Of a DNA stretch of 64,000 nucleotides, positions 45,137 to 56,358 are shown one piece after another. A program made the translations under genes and the position numbers. The stretch comes from Tipula vernalis (taxonomy: Eukaryota; Arthropoda; Insecta; Diptera; Tipulidae), in NCBI GenBank assembly GCA_958295665.1, contig OY282558.1:142790642-142854641 (forward strand), written 5' to 3'. The notes under the pieces were generated by a model that saw nothing but the letters and a program-made list of their open reading frames with translations, had not been told where the DNA came from and searched no databases. Numbering within the stretch: position 1 is the stretch's first letter; every line of letters starts with the position of its first letter.

Positions 45137-47963
45137 ATGAGTAGACCGTCGGGTGTTAAATGTGCAGTTTTGCACTGTAATTCTAAATTAAAAGATGGTG
45201 CTCGCCTTTTTAAATATTCAACGCATTATTCGAACCACGAACTATGGTTAAAAAATTGTGGCATTTTACCATTCAGTAAAAAGAGAATATTTATTTGACA
45301 AACCATTTTGAGGCAAGCTGTATTCTTAAACGCAAGCTTAAATGGACGCTGTACCAACATTATGTTTACCCCAACCTACAAATTCAAAACAGAAACCTTT
45401 ATCGGAAACGTTGACTAACTTAAATAAAAGCCCCTTATTACAAAACGAATGCATGGTTAGCAAAGGGGTACTTAATTTAAATACTGAGTCAACTAATCAA
45501 CTTCAAAACATATCAAACCCTTTACAATTGCCAGCACCTTATAATGCCACTTCAAAGTTAAAAACCTACTCAAATAAGCCAAAGGAAGATATGTGTTTAG
45601 CAGAAATCGCACAATTACCTGATCCGTATTTTGACAATACGTTGCAAGTAAATGCTCCAACTTGTAGCTATTGCGAAAAAAATGAAAAAAATATTGAGGT
45701 TTACCGATCTTTAAATCGAAAGTATTTTTTTCAAATTACCAAATTGCAAAATGATAATAAGGAATTACGAAGAAAAATTAAAAATTTAGAACACAGAAAT
45801 CGAATTGCAAATAAAAAACTGATCGATTTGAAAAATCAACCCAAATCATGTTTAAGTGATTTAATTACCAAAGCAAATAAAAGTGATCACTCCAAAAACT
45901 TTTGTCGGTTGCTACTTTTAGAAAGAGAGAAAACGCAGAAGTGGCCCGAAACGTTTAAAATACTTGCGCAAAATATTTATTACCGGTCCCCGAAATCTAA
46001 TAATTTTTTGAGGAACAGGTTGAATTTCGATTTACCATCGAAATCTTCGCTTATACGGTGGCAACCAATAAAACATTTTTTCCCAGGTTCAAATAATGTA
46101 TAAATTTTAAACAAATTAAAAGAAATAATCGGCACTTTAGATATTTTCGATAAACAATGCAGTTTAGTTTTTGATGAAATTAAGATTCGCAAGGATTTGA
46201 AATATAATTCAATCCGAGATTGTGTAGACCGATATGTTGACTTGGGCGACGATTGCAGAGAAGCTAAGATTGGTAGCTATATTTGTGTTTTCATGGTTCG
46301 CGGTATTATTGGAAACTGGAAAAACATTTTATGCTACTACGTCTCTGAGAATGCCATTTCATCAAATACATTAACCAATTTAGTAGAGATCAACTTGAAA
46401 TTGTGTAATTCCTTATGTCTAACGGTTAAAGCTGTTATATGTGACCAAGGATCGAACAATCGAAAAGCTCTGAATAATTTGGGAGCTAATACTAATAATC
46501 CAATTTTAAGCGATGTTAGCTCTTCTCCAATTGTAGGTTTATTTGATCCCCCGCATTTATTTAAATCTTTCCGAAATTGTATGCTGAAATCTGACCTCGA
46601 AACACCTGATGGTATTGCGTGCTGGTAAGTTGTTCGTGAGCTGTATACATTAGAACAATCGTCCTCCACTCGAATGTGTCCTAAGTTAAGTGATAAACAC
46701 GTGAATCTAGGCCATTTCGATAAGATGAAAGTTAAACTATCCACCCAAGTATTTAGCCGGACCGTGGTAGCTGGAATAAAAACAGCATTTGAGTTAAATA
46801 AATTCTCTGATTCTGTCAAAAATAAAGTACCTGCCACCTTGATTCTTTTTGATAATTTTGACAAATTGTTTGATTGTTTAAATTTAAAATGTTTATATGC
46901 TGCAAATAAATTTAAATGTGCTCTAACAGTTGAGGAAAGCTGTTGCATATTCAAATTCCTGAATGAAATGTTGATTTACATGCAAAACATAAAACTAGTC
47001 AACGAAAAGAAAGTTTATTCATTTGATGGAATGGTGCAAACGATTCGCGGAATTCTTTTCCTCCTTAAGTCATTTTCACAAGATAATGTCCATTTTAAAT
47101 ATTTGCTTACTTCAAGGCTAAATCAAGATGCTTTGGAAAATACATTCTCTTTGATTAGATCCGCCAATGGAAATAATTTCAATCCATCCGTCCAAGAGTT
47201 TAGTTACACAGTCGCTAAATTGTTATCAATTAAATATATTACACCGTTCACGACACTTTCAAATTGTGAAGAAGATACAGATGCAACCTTATTGGACGTT
47301 ATTCGCGAGGAAAAACAAAATGAGCTATCTTTAATAGATACTGGAGAACCTCAATCAAGTACCACCGAACTTTGCTTATTTAATGACCAAACCAATGAAA
47401 ATGATAGCGACGATCATTTAATTGTAATCGAGATCGAAGAGGAATTAACTGATTTAGGCTCTTCGTTTTGTCAAACTAATACCAACTCAGATCCATCAAC
47501 TAGGTATTTTACAGGATATCTAGTAAATAAAATATTTAAAAAATTTAATTGTGCTGTCTGTGTCTTAACACTTTTAAAAGAAAATGATTACCTAGAATGT
47601 ACTTCTGAGTTGTTAATAAAACACAAAAATTACATGACGGACTGCTTTGGCAAGCTTCAAGCACCGTCTCAATCATTTTTTGAGCTATGTCGAAGGCAAA
47701 TATCAATGTTTGACAACTTTTTTAAAGCGCAGTCTCATGTAGTCGGATTGAAATGTAAAATATTAAATATTTTACTAAATGAAGAGAGCAATAAAGAGTT
47801 TTACGATAATAATCATTCCTGTTATAATCATCGTGTGGCTTTACTAAATCTAATGATAATTATACTAATTAGAAAGAATTGTAAGAGGCAAGTCGAACAA
47901 GCTAAATTAAATAACATGAAAACACGAACAAATAAAAGACAATGGAGAACTATATTGGACTAA
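45137..47963 (+). pseudogene. THAP / P-element-type transposase gene, nearly complete
   Basis: The ATG at 45137 opens a THAP zinc finger: SRPSGVKCAVLHCNSKLKDG, YSTHYSNHELWLKNCGI, then, over two 1-nt frameshifts (about 45297 and 45340), TNHFEASCILKR and DAVPTLCLP (the AVPT motif). From 45342 one frame runs to 47963. It has a coiled coil (KLQNDNKELRRKIKNLEHRN), LVFDEIKIRK (first catalytic D), KAVICDQGSNNRKALNNLG (second D), VGLFDPPHLFKSFRNCM (DPPHL-K-+RN), LSDKHVNLGHFDKMKV and SRLNQDALENTFSLIRSANG (the E of DALENxF). The only breaks in it are TAA at 46101 and TAA at 46626. Domain order and all key acids match P/THAP9-like transposases, and the last 200 residues are the usual variable tail. Confidence 0.92.
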
Positions 47964-48827
47964 ACTCGCCCTCCCGATTAAAATAATAACACCACACTTC
48001 TCTAAAGAAATAAATTTAAATGTGATCCGCTTTCGATCATTTACCACTCAATCGACCACTGTAGATGTAAATCCGATCGTTTAACAACCAGCCAGTCATA
48101 ATGAGCATGTCACTCATCTCTTTGAATTTATTCATTACTGATAAATTCAACAGTAGGTTCACTTCCAATAGTTTACGAGTCATTCAGTCACAATCAGCAA
48201 GTCAGTCATTTTTTTGAATTTATTCATTACATATTTTCAATTGTAGATCCACTTTCGATCGTTTATCAGTCTCTTTGGATTTACTTATTACTGATAAATT
48301 CAATTGCAGATTTGCTTTTGATCATTACCAGTCAAACAAGCAGAACCACCCAGTCATGTCTTTGAATTTATTCATTACAGATTCAAATAGGAAACGGTAA
48401 AAAAAAAATAACTTATACATGTCATATGTTTCACAATCGGGTCCATTAGTAGATTCAATATTTCTAATCCCAAGATAGATAACGTAAAAGACATTAATTT
48501 TATTAAAATGTACATTATCTATATTATTTCATTAGAATTATGATTATTTTCTAATTTTATTCCAAGTAAACGGTCTATTAATGGTTCCCTAAAAAATCAA
48601 TCCATGTAGAATAAATGAAAAAGTCTTTCGTTAATTGAATCTAATCACATTAATAAACGTAAAGTAATATTGCAATTTATATCTCTTTCTTTTGTATCGG
48701 TACAATTTTAATTGAAGCCCGAATAAGCAATCAGTGGGAACCACGTCGATTATAAAATGTATTATACGTTCCGAACATTCGTAAAAATTTATTATCAACA
48801 GCAGTTTTAACAGACAAAGGTGTTAAA
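47964..48827. other. 3' flank of the P-like gene and leader of the Copia remnant
   Basis: The first part is a degenerate tandem repeat (listed separately). From 48390 on it is AT-rich without a recognisable domain. The Copia 5' LTR should be near here but was not identified. Confidence 0.35.
48010..48385 (+). repeat. Degenerate tandem repeat, about four units of 80-120 bp
   Basis: The words TTTGAATTTATTCATTAC(T/A)GATAAATTCAA, GTAGATCCACTTTCGATCGTTTA and CAGTCA recur near 48120, 48220, 48280 and 48360. They are separated by 60-110 bases of variable length and drift. The units are not in register enough to define an exact period. Confidence 0.6.
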
Positions 48828-50250
48828 GTGATAATTCAGGAAAACGGTTGTAAAATGATTGATGAATCAAATAATGTTGTTGCAGTTGATAAACGTGTAG
48901 AAATGAATCAACTTAAAATGGATTTTCGTTTGTGTATAAAAGAATATGCAAATGTAGCTGCTGTTTCACTCCAGCATTGGCATCGTCGGTTAGGACATAT
49001 TAACGTCAACACAATTATAAAAATGTGCAAAGATGGATTAGTGAGTGGTGTTGATTTATCAAATAGCGATAAATTCTTCTGCGAAGATTGTCAATTGGGT
49101 AAAATGACACGTGCATCGCACCAACAATTAGACAAACGTTCATCAAGAAAAAGTGAATACATGCATGTTGATTTATGTGGTCCAATGGAAGAAAAAAGTG
49201 TTGGTGACATCCGTTATTTCATGTTAAATAAAGATGAAGCAACAAGCTTTCGTTTTGTATATTTGTTAAAATCGAAGGATGAAGTCTTTAATTGTTTAAG
49301 TTCGTTCATTCCAATGGTACAAAATATGAATAATTCATGTATTAAATATTTTCGTTTCGATAATGGTACCGAATTTGTTAATGGAAAAGTCAAAAGTTTA
49401 TTATCAAAAGAAGGTATACAAGTTGAAAATATTGGACCATACACACCAGAACAAAATGGCCGTATTGAACGTGATAATAGAACCATACAAGAATGTGCGA
49501 GAACTATTTTAATTGCAAGTGGTTTACCGAAACTATTATGGTACTATTATGGTACGTACAGCAACATATTTGTTAAATCGTTCAACAAATAGTAAATGCA
49601 TGGGAACACCATATGAAAAATGGTTTGATCGTAAACCATATTTGGGTAATATTAAAATATTTGGTACTGAATGCTATGTGCAAATACCAAAACAACAAGG
49701 TCGAAAAAAATGGGATCCAAAAGCTAAAAGGGTTCGTTTGTATGATTCAAATAGTCGTAAAGTATTTATAAGCTGTGATGTAAAATTTAATGAAATCGAA
49801 TCCAAAGCTTATGTTGTTTATGATTCATGCGATAATATAGTTAAAGAAGCGGTTAAGCAAGAAACCAAAGAAAATGATGGTAATGCATCATCAACGTGTG
49901 AAAATGGAGGAAATAATTTAGAAGACGATGCTGAAGATGATGTAACATTGATTGATAACGATAATCAAAATGGACGCCAAAAGATCATTATAATTTACGA
50001 GAAAGTATTAAACCTCCAGAACGTCTCATTGAACAAGCTAATGTGGCAAATGTGATTAAACCAAAGACATATGAAGAGGCTATTCAATCAAAACGCACGT
50101 GGCTTTACGCAACAGTATGGTGTCGATTATGATGAAACGTTCAGTCCTGAAACGGATGAACAAATGGCTGATATATTCACAAATGCATTAATCAAAAGTC
50201 GCCACAACTATTTGTGTAAATTAATGAATTTAAATATAAATTTTGATTAA
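48828..50250 (+). pseudogene. Copia (Ty1-type) pol with RT deleted
   Basis: The 254-codon frame has LQHWHRRLGHINVNTIIKMC and CEDCQLGKMTRASHQ, the GAG-pre-integrase HHCC zinc site. MHVDLCGPMEEKS, IKYFRFDNGTEFVNGKVK and YTPEQNGRIERDNRTIQECA follow, with the D-D-E acids in place. A short frame break near 49545 leads to ATYLLNRSTNSKCMGTPYEK and FGTECYVQIPKQQGRKKWDP. After 50060 the reading RGFTQQYGVDYDETFSP jumps straight to TDEQMADIFTNALIKS, the last block of Copia Pol. Almost the whole RT and RNase H has therefore been removed by an internal deletion near 50145. The stop is at about 50250. Confidence 0.88.
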
Positions 50251-50335
50251 TGTAATTTTAATTTAACGTAGTATACTATTAGTGTGTCAATTTTTTAATG
50301 AATGTAGAGTAACGTTATTTAATTCTAATAATAAG

Positions 50336-50620
50336 TGGGAATGTTGAATGTTGAATTATATTATTAAATTAAATGAGGCATTATGTTGAATGAAGCAATA
50401 CTAAAAACATAAATGTTCTTCTATTCCTATAATTCTTCCTCCTTCTATATTTTGTGTAACAAAATGTTGAGTAGCCATTGGAAAATTATTCGTAGCCAAA
50501 TTGAATGAAAAACTATATTCCAAAAAGTAGTTAAATTAAAGTACACCATGACAATTTAAAGAACGGTCACACTAATACAATGTATTTCAAAATTCAATGC
50601 TGCAGTGTGAAAACACAAAA
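50336..50620 (+). other. Possible Copia 3' LTR start and non-coding DNA
   Basis: A purine-rich AATAAGTGGGAA lies right before TGTTGAATGTTGAATTATAT at 50342, a position and TG start that fit a polypurine tract and 3' LTR of the Copia copy. The other LTR was not found, so this is tentative. Confidence 0.35.
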
Positions 50621-50822
50621 TGGAACTATTTCCGCTTAATTTCCGAAATTTATTTCAACAAAAGTGGATAAAACGTTGTATGCCACTCGTGTGCAAAGAG
50701 ATATTATCTACTCGGGATAATGTCCCAATCGGCTATCGCCTCGTGGGACAAACTCATCCCTCGTGGATAACATCTCGTTTTGCTTACTATAATCAAGACC
50801 TTTGTCAGAATAGAGTTAATTG

Positions 50823-50838
50823 AATTTTATATTATATA
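50823..50838 (+). repeat. 16-bp direct repeat, left of the element
   Basis: AATTTTATATTATATA, identical to 56312-56327. It is either a long target-site duplication or chance in AT-rich DNA. Confidence 0.55.
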
Positions 50839-51112
50839 TATCGTCGTTGGATTATTGGTTTGTCGTAAACGCCAATTTGACTTTTTTGAGCTAATAAGTT
50901 ATCTATAGGTTTACGGTTGCGCTCTTTCCAATTTTGTAATCGGTTTTGCTTTACATTTAACCGTTTCTAAGGTATAGAATATGATTTTGTCGTATATCCC
51001 AAAAATTTCGAAGTTTTTAGTATTGGTTTGTCGTAAACCCCAATTTTTGCACGTACGACAAAAATTTATATGAACAATGCAGTTACTATTTTCTTAATAT
51101 TGGTTTGTCGTA
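50839..51112. promoter_or_regulatory. Left terminal repeat and subterminal motif cluster
   Basis: Terminal repeat 50839-50878, then ATTGGTTTGTCGTA at 50854-50867, 51022-51035 and 51099-51112, and a partial ATTTTGTCGTATA at 50983. ACGTACGACA at 51051 is an inverted variant; TGTCGTACGTGTAT occurs twice at 53641-53672. Multiple spaced copies fit transposase-binding sites, which is an inference. Confidence 0.5.
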
Positions 51113-51422
51113 TGTTCCTAAGTGTTAAATTAAAACGATAGAGATATTTTTTGCAAATTAATGTATTGGGTTGGCTTTTATATGGTTTTGTTACATTTTT
51201 TTCTGTGTATGTGTATAATAAAGTTTAAAACAAAACAAAGAAGGCGATTGATTAGTAGAAGAGGTACAATAAAAACAATAGAAACATCAGTCATAAACGT
51301 GTCGTTAACTCGTCTCGTGTGGTAAGGAAATTCTTTATTACAACTAGCTATTACTTTTATTTCATTTATTTATTTTAATTTTTAAGTTTATCTTGAAAGC
51401 TGGCATATAAAAACTGAACAGA

Positions 51423-53306
51423 ATGAGTAGTGACGCTTCATCACGTTCTTCAGAACGTTATTTTGGTATTTATCATTAATCTTTAACAAATAAAAATTTA
51501 AATTGATTTAAAATGTAAATTATACTACATACTATTTTTTGTAAATCGTCATGCGTAATTTTTATTAATTGTTTTTAGAAAGTGATTCAAATTCTTCACC
51601 ACTGCCAAAAAAGAAAAAACGGAATCCAGAATTGTGGAAGCAGCACGTTCGCCAAAAATTACGTGAAACTGGTCAAAAGTACGTTAATATTGATGGCAAA
51701 ACTATGCGACCGCGAAATGTTAAACCGCCTTGTACAATACTTGCTTTTACGAATGTAGACAAAATTTTACTTTCAGTGATAGACTAAAACTGAACGCAAC
51801 GTTTTGGAGACTATCTGATAAAGACAAGACGTCATTTTATTGCAAATTTGTCAAAAAAAAATTAGTTAAACGAAGAAGAGTACATGAATCAACTAAAAAG
51901 AAAAATACTTACAACTTTTATGTGCAATTGGAAGAAAGAATACATCAAGTGTGTAAAACATTTTTTTTGAACACTATTGATGTCAGTGAGAGAAGAATTT
52001 ATTATTTTCATAATCATTTGAACGATAACACTACCGGCTGCCCTATTACATCCAATAAAGGCAGGAATATTAAAAAAGTAATCCCACCTGCAAAAATCGA
52101 AGGTGTTGTGAATCACATTAGTAGTTTCCCTACAATCATTCGCACTATTGCAGATCAAGCTCAGAAAGGAAATATTTTGACTCAAATTTAACAGTCGCTA
52201 AAATGTATTCTTTGTATAGAGAAATCACAAACGATCCGGTGAAAGAAGCGATTTATCGGAAACAGTTCAAATCATTTAATATTTCATTTTATAAACCGAA
52301 GAAGGACCAATGCGATAAATGTATTATTTTCAAAAACTGCCAGAATCCGAGTGAGGCTCAGGTAACTGACCACAACGTACATCAAGCAGATAAAATGGCT
52401 ATGAAAGCTGAAAGGCAATTGGATAGGCAAAATATTGAACCGAAACACGCGGTAATTTGTATTGATTTACAAAGTGTATTTGCCCTACCGAAAGGGAACG
52501 CATCAGCATTTTATTATAAGCGGAAGCTAAACGTTTATAATATGACAGCAACATGCATTGTTGTTGATAAGCCAAAAATAACATACTGCGCTATGTGGAA
52601 CGAAGCACACAGTGGACGCTCAGGCGATGATATTGCTAGCTCATTCATAAAAATTTTGAAGCAAGTAGTTATTGATAATGCAGAATTAGAATATATAACC
52701 CTTTGGAGTGACTCCTGCATTGCACAAAACAAAAATAAAATTTTAACAACGGCCTTATTATATTTTTTGCAAACAAGTTCAAATATGCGCACTATAATTC
52801 AAAAATTCTCAACTCCAGGACATTCATTAATTCAGGAAGTTGATTGCGTACATAGCGTAATCGACAGGCATTTAAAACATTTAGAAATGTTTAGTCCGTT
52901 ATCGCTTTTAAAGCAACTTAAGAATATGTCATACAAAAATGTAACACTAAAAATAATGCAAATGCAAAAATTTGATTTCTCCGCATATTCTATTAAATGC
53001 GGCAGTTTAAATTTTGCACAAGTGCCGTTTATGAAAATAAAAGTTCTTAAATTCGAAAAAGATGATATTTTCAAACTGCAGTTCAAAACAAACGCTCGAC
53101 AAGAATTCCAAAGTATTACATTAAAAAAACTAGCCACCAAAAAAACATTACCAACAGCGGAAGATTTATTTTGCCAAAAGATCAACTCAATTCAGAACAG
53201 AAATAAATCAATATCAAAGGAAAAGGTGGCTGACATTAAAAGTTTATTTGCATTTATGCCGCAAGTTGATCAGGAATATTACAAAGTACTACTCAAAATA
53301 AATTGA
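51423..53306 (+). pseudogene. Putative transposase of the 5.5-kb element, spliced, two frameshifts
   Basis: Exon 1 (51423-51465) starts MSSDASSRSSERYF and has a donor TTTTG|GTATTT. Exon 2 starts at 51579 after gtttttag; phases join (G plus AA). Exon 2 reads PLPKKKKRNPELWKQHVRQK and, across a 1-nt shift near 51733, NTCFYECRQNFTFSDRLKLN, a cysteine cluster. A second shift near 52175 leads into TVAKMYSLYREI and YKPKKDQCDKCIIFKNCQ (zinc-like CDKC). Then come three acid blocks: HAVICIDLQSVFALP, YITLWSDSCIAQNKNK and HSLIQEVDCVHSVIDRHLKH, likely an RNase H-like D-D-D/E core. Similar uncharacterised proteins (I believe DUF7869-type) are common in insects and cnidarians. The last 367 codons are uninterrupted. 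Confidence 0.65.
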
Positions 53307-53850
53307 GATTATGCCAAAATGTCTAGTATCGAACTAAGACAAACTAACAGGACTCTCGTGATTATCTTTTGTGATAAAGAATTTATGAATAATACATTAA
53401 AGAATTATATTTTATTTAAATAATTATTTCGAGCTGTGAATTAATAAATTACGTTTTATATTTTAGCCATGTAAAAGGCTTAGTTAAACTTCGTCTAGAA
53501 AGACTTCTTGTTTCTAATATTTATTATAACAAGATTAATTAATGAATTAATTTTTGTATTTTATAATTTTGAACCTTGTTTTTGTTTATTATTTAATAAA
53601 ATAAAATAATAATGATAACAAAATGTGTTATAATTGGACTGTCGTACGTGTATTTCTGTTGTCGTACGTGTATGAAAGGAATTTTTTTTTTTATATGGCG
53701 TATACTACATTCTGAGATTTTTAAGACACAATTTATGTCCTGATTCAGTCGGAAGTCTGTTTCAACTGTATTATTAGAGAATACAAATCAAAGAATAACT
53801 GTTTGTAAAAAAAAGAAAATCTATCGGCTAATTATTTTTTAGGAATGGGT

Positions 53851-54125
53851 ACGAAGGGCCGAATTTCAAAGGGCCGAATGTCGAAGGGCCGAATGTCGAA
53901 GGGCCGAATGTGTCGAAGGGCCGAATGTGTCGAAGGGCCGAATGTCGAAGGGCCGAATGTCGAAGGGCCGAATGTGTCGAAGGGCCGAAAGTGTCAAAGG
54001 GCCGAATATCGAAGGGCCGAATAGGTCGAAGGGCCGAATGGGTCGAATTGCCGAATGGGTCGAAGGGCCGAATGGGTCGAAGGGCCGAATGGGTCGAAGG
54101 GCCGAATGGGTCGAAGGGCCGAATT
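53851..54125 (+). repeat. CGAAGGGCCGAAT minisatellite, about 18 units
   Basis: Units of 13, 15 and 17 bases alternate (CGAAGGGCCGAATGT, with GT or GG inserted). Two variants, AAAGTGT and ATTGCCGAA, are visible. The frames that read through it are repeats only, not genes. It is the outer part of the left foldback arm. Confidence 0.95.
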
Positions 54126-55304
54126 TTTTTTTTTTTTGTTTTGTTTTTAGAAATATAATTTTTCAAATTTGTTGTTTTAAGGAATATTTGGTAATTTTTT
54201 TTTGTCAAATATAAATTAATTTTTTATGAATTTATGTATTTTATTATATTTGACCTTTGGATATTATATCGACAAAAATATTGCTTTAATTGAGGTTGTT
54301 TATATTTTGCGTTCGTTTTGGAATTATCAAGTGAAAAAATATTTATACATAAAAGGTATTTTACCAAAACCAAGTCTTATTATATCAATATAAATGGAAT
54401 ATATATGTAGGTATACACATATGTATTACTTTTGTAGTATAACCCGCTCGTATATAATAACAAAAGGCGAAGGTTATTTTTTTCTAATATGCGTACCAAA
54501 TGTAAATAGATTTTAAATAAGAAAACGGAATTTTGTCATAAAATGTCATAAAAATTCAATTTACTTCTGTTCTTTAAACTGATGATAATATTCATTCTTT
54601 TCGAACAATATTATTTTCTAGACCATTATATAGTTTATTGCTATTGTTTTAGAAAAAAAAAGTAAGTGGTGGAATTTGTCTTTTGGAACAAAGAATCCCA
54701 ATTATCGGTCGGCTTTCTTTCAACCTCACTATACGAAAATGCATTATTTTGCTCTACACGATAAATACATAAAAAAAGGGATGTAAAGATTTTTCAAGTG
54801 TGGATCTACAAAAAAGAGTTTTATTGATGTGTCCATGAACATAATCATAAATAAATAATGTTGTATTATGTGTTTTGGTTATTCTATATACCTATTTGCA
54901 TCATGGACAAAAATATCTAGAAAAAGAAAAGACAAGAGATAGATAACAAAAATATCTAGAAAAAGAAGAAAAGCTCAAGAAGAGAAACTAACTTCCGGAA
55001 TTATAATTTTAAATAAAATTTATGTAATTATTACAATTTGTTTTTTATTAATTGAATCTGAACTATCTTGATGTAAGTAGATAAATGCCTACTCATATAA
55101 AAAATCAACTTAAAATAAGGGACATAGGAAAACTGACTTTGGTATGTAAATTTTGCATTACAACATATTGCAATTACAAAACGTTGCAATTATAAAATAT
55201 TGCAATATAAAATCTTGCATAACAATTTCCCGTACTATGTTTTCTTTATTCTGAGGAAAATAAATTGAAGAAAAATGACATCGACTAATTTAACTTGGAA
55301 TTGT

Positions 55305-55455
55305 AGAGGCTAACGGCTTCGGTAACTCTCACGGGCACGCGGGAGGTCGCTGCGCTCCCCCCCGCTTAGCCCTCCGAGGGGCTTTAGATTTAAGCTTCGG
55401 GGGACGTAGGAGCCGGGATCAGCAAACATGTCGCACTGCGTGCCGCACGTAGGAG
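55305..55455. other. GC-rich island in the foldback loop
   Basis: About 150 bases of markedly high G+C (for example CACGGGCACGCGGGAGGTCG and CCGAGGGGCTTTAG) sit in an otherwise AT-rich loop. No long open frame or known RNA was recognised. It differs from all neighbouring DNA and is probably an inserted fragment of another element. Confidence 0.55.
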
Positions 55456-56054
55456 CGGATTATATAGAATAAAAGGATTACCCAAATACATAATGTTGTA
55501 ATTTATGATTGGATGAATGGAAAACATCAATAAAACTCTTTTTTGTAGATCCACCCCTTAAAAATCTTTCCATCCCTTTGTTTGTTATGTGTTCGTCGTG
55601 CAGAGAAAAAAAATACATCGTATAGTGAGATTGAAAGAAAGCCGACCAATAATTAGGATTCATTATTTCCTTTTTTTTTTTTTCTAAAACAATAGTAATA
55701 AACTATATAATGTTCTCGAAAATAACATCGTTGGTAAATGAAAGAATTTTTATGACATTTTATGACAAAATTCCTTTTTCTTATTTAAAATCTATTTACA
55801 TGTGGTACGCATATTAGAAAAAAATAACCTTCGCCTTTTGTTATTATATACGAGCGGGTTAAAGGAACGCAAAATATAAATAACCTCAATTAATGCAATA
55901 TTTTTGTCGATAGAATATCCAAAGATTAAATATAATAAAATACATAAACTCATAAAAAATTAATTTATATTTGACAAAAAAAAAAAATTACCAAATATTT
56001 CTTAAAACAACAAATTTTAAAAATTATATTTCTAAAAACAAAACAAAAAAAAAA

Positions 56055-56210
56055 ATCGGCCCTTCGACCCATTCGGCCCTTCGACACATTCGGCCCTTCG
56101 ACAAATTCGGCCCTTCGACATTCGGCCCTTCGACATTCGGCCCTTCGACACATTCGGCCCTTTGAAATTCGGCCCTTCGACATTCGGCCCTTCGACATTC
56201 GGCTCTTTGA
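56055..56210 (-). repeat. Inverted copy of the minisatellite, about 10 units
   Basis: Units read TTCGGCCCTTCGACA on the plus strand, the reverse complement of the array at 53851-54125. It is shorter and shows the same AATTTCAAAGGGCC variant near the outer end, which anchors the alignment of the two arms. Confidence 0.95.
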
Positions 56211-56311
56211 TATCATTCCATTTTTTAATCGGCCTTTAAACTTTGACGTACGTTTTCTAAAAATGTAAAAATGGCGTATACGACAAACCAATAATCCAAC
56301 GACGATATTAT

Positions 56312-56327
56312 AATTTTATATTATATA
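56312..56327 (+). repeat. 16-bp direct repeat, right of the element
   Basis: Same 16 bases as 50823-50838, right after the terminal inverted repeat and four to six extra AT bases. Confidence 0.55.
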
Positions 56328-56358
56328 AATAATCAATAAAATTAATATAATAATGGTA

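Larger units (their letters stand above)
53822..56235. repeat. 2.4-kb foldback (long imperfect palindrome)
   Basis: The left arm (about 53822-54905) and right arm (about 55478-56235) are reverse complements, visible for example as AAAGGCGAAGGTTATTTTTT at 54463 against AAAAAATAACCTTCGCCTTT at 55825. Other pairs are the TATGACAAAATT, CGGTCGGCTTTCTTTCAA and TAGATCCA blocks. The left arm has about 120 bases (about 54315-54440) missing from the right arm. About 570 bp of non-repeated loop lies between. Outer parts of the arms are minisatellites. Long inverted arms with tandem subrepeats are the hallmark of Foldback-type elements. Confidence 0.75.
50839..56311 (+). mobile_element. Large DNA transposon of an unplaced family (about 5.5 kb)
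   Basis: The left end (50839) and the reverse of the right end (56311) share a perfect 29-base run starting TATCGTCGTTGG and containing ATTGGTTTGTCGTA; similarity goes on as ACGCCA-TTT. The subterminal motif ATTGGTTTGTCGTA recurs at 50854, 51022 and 51099. The identical 16 bases AATTTTATATTATATA lie at 50823-50838 and 56312-56327, an unusually long possible target duplication. Inside are a spliced, twice-frameshifted gene (51423-53306) and a 2.4-kb foldback with minisatellites (53822-56235). The superfamily is not clear. The foldback may be part of the element or a later insertion. Confidence 0.7.

Noticed and set aside
46337..46954. 205-codon minus-strand open frame
   Set aside because: It lies wholly opposite the P-type transposase, whose plus-strand motifs are unmistakable; it is the antisense shadow.
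52535..53185. Minus-strand open frames opposite the putative transposase
   Set aside because: Antisense shadows of the 367-codon plus-strand frame.
53851..54125. CRISPR-like array
   Set aside because: Units are 13-17 bases with no unique spacers; it is a eukaryotic minisatellite.
53828..54214. Several open frames with RRAE / GRMSKGRM-type repeats
   Set aside because: They are translations of the CGAAGGGCCGAAT minisatellite in different frames, not genes.
55305..55455. rRNA, tRNA or bacterial insert
   Set aside because: The GC-rich patch has no recognisable rRNA core or tRNA arm motif and no open frame long enough for a bacterial gene.
55965..56291. 108-codon minus-strand frame with the same repeats
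   Set aside because: It is the inverted minisatellite plus arm sequence.
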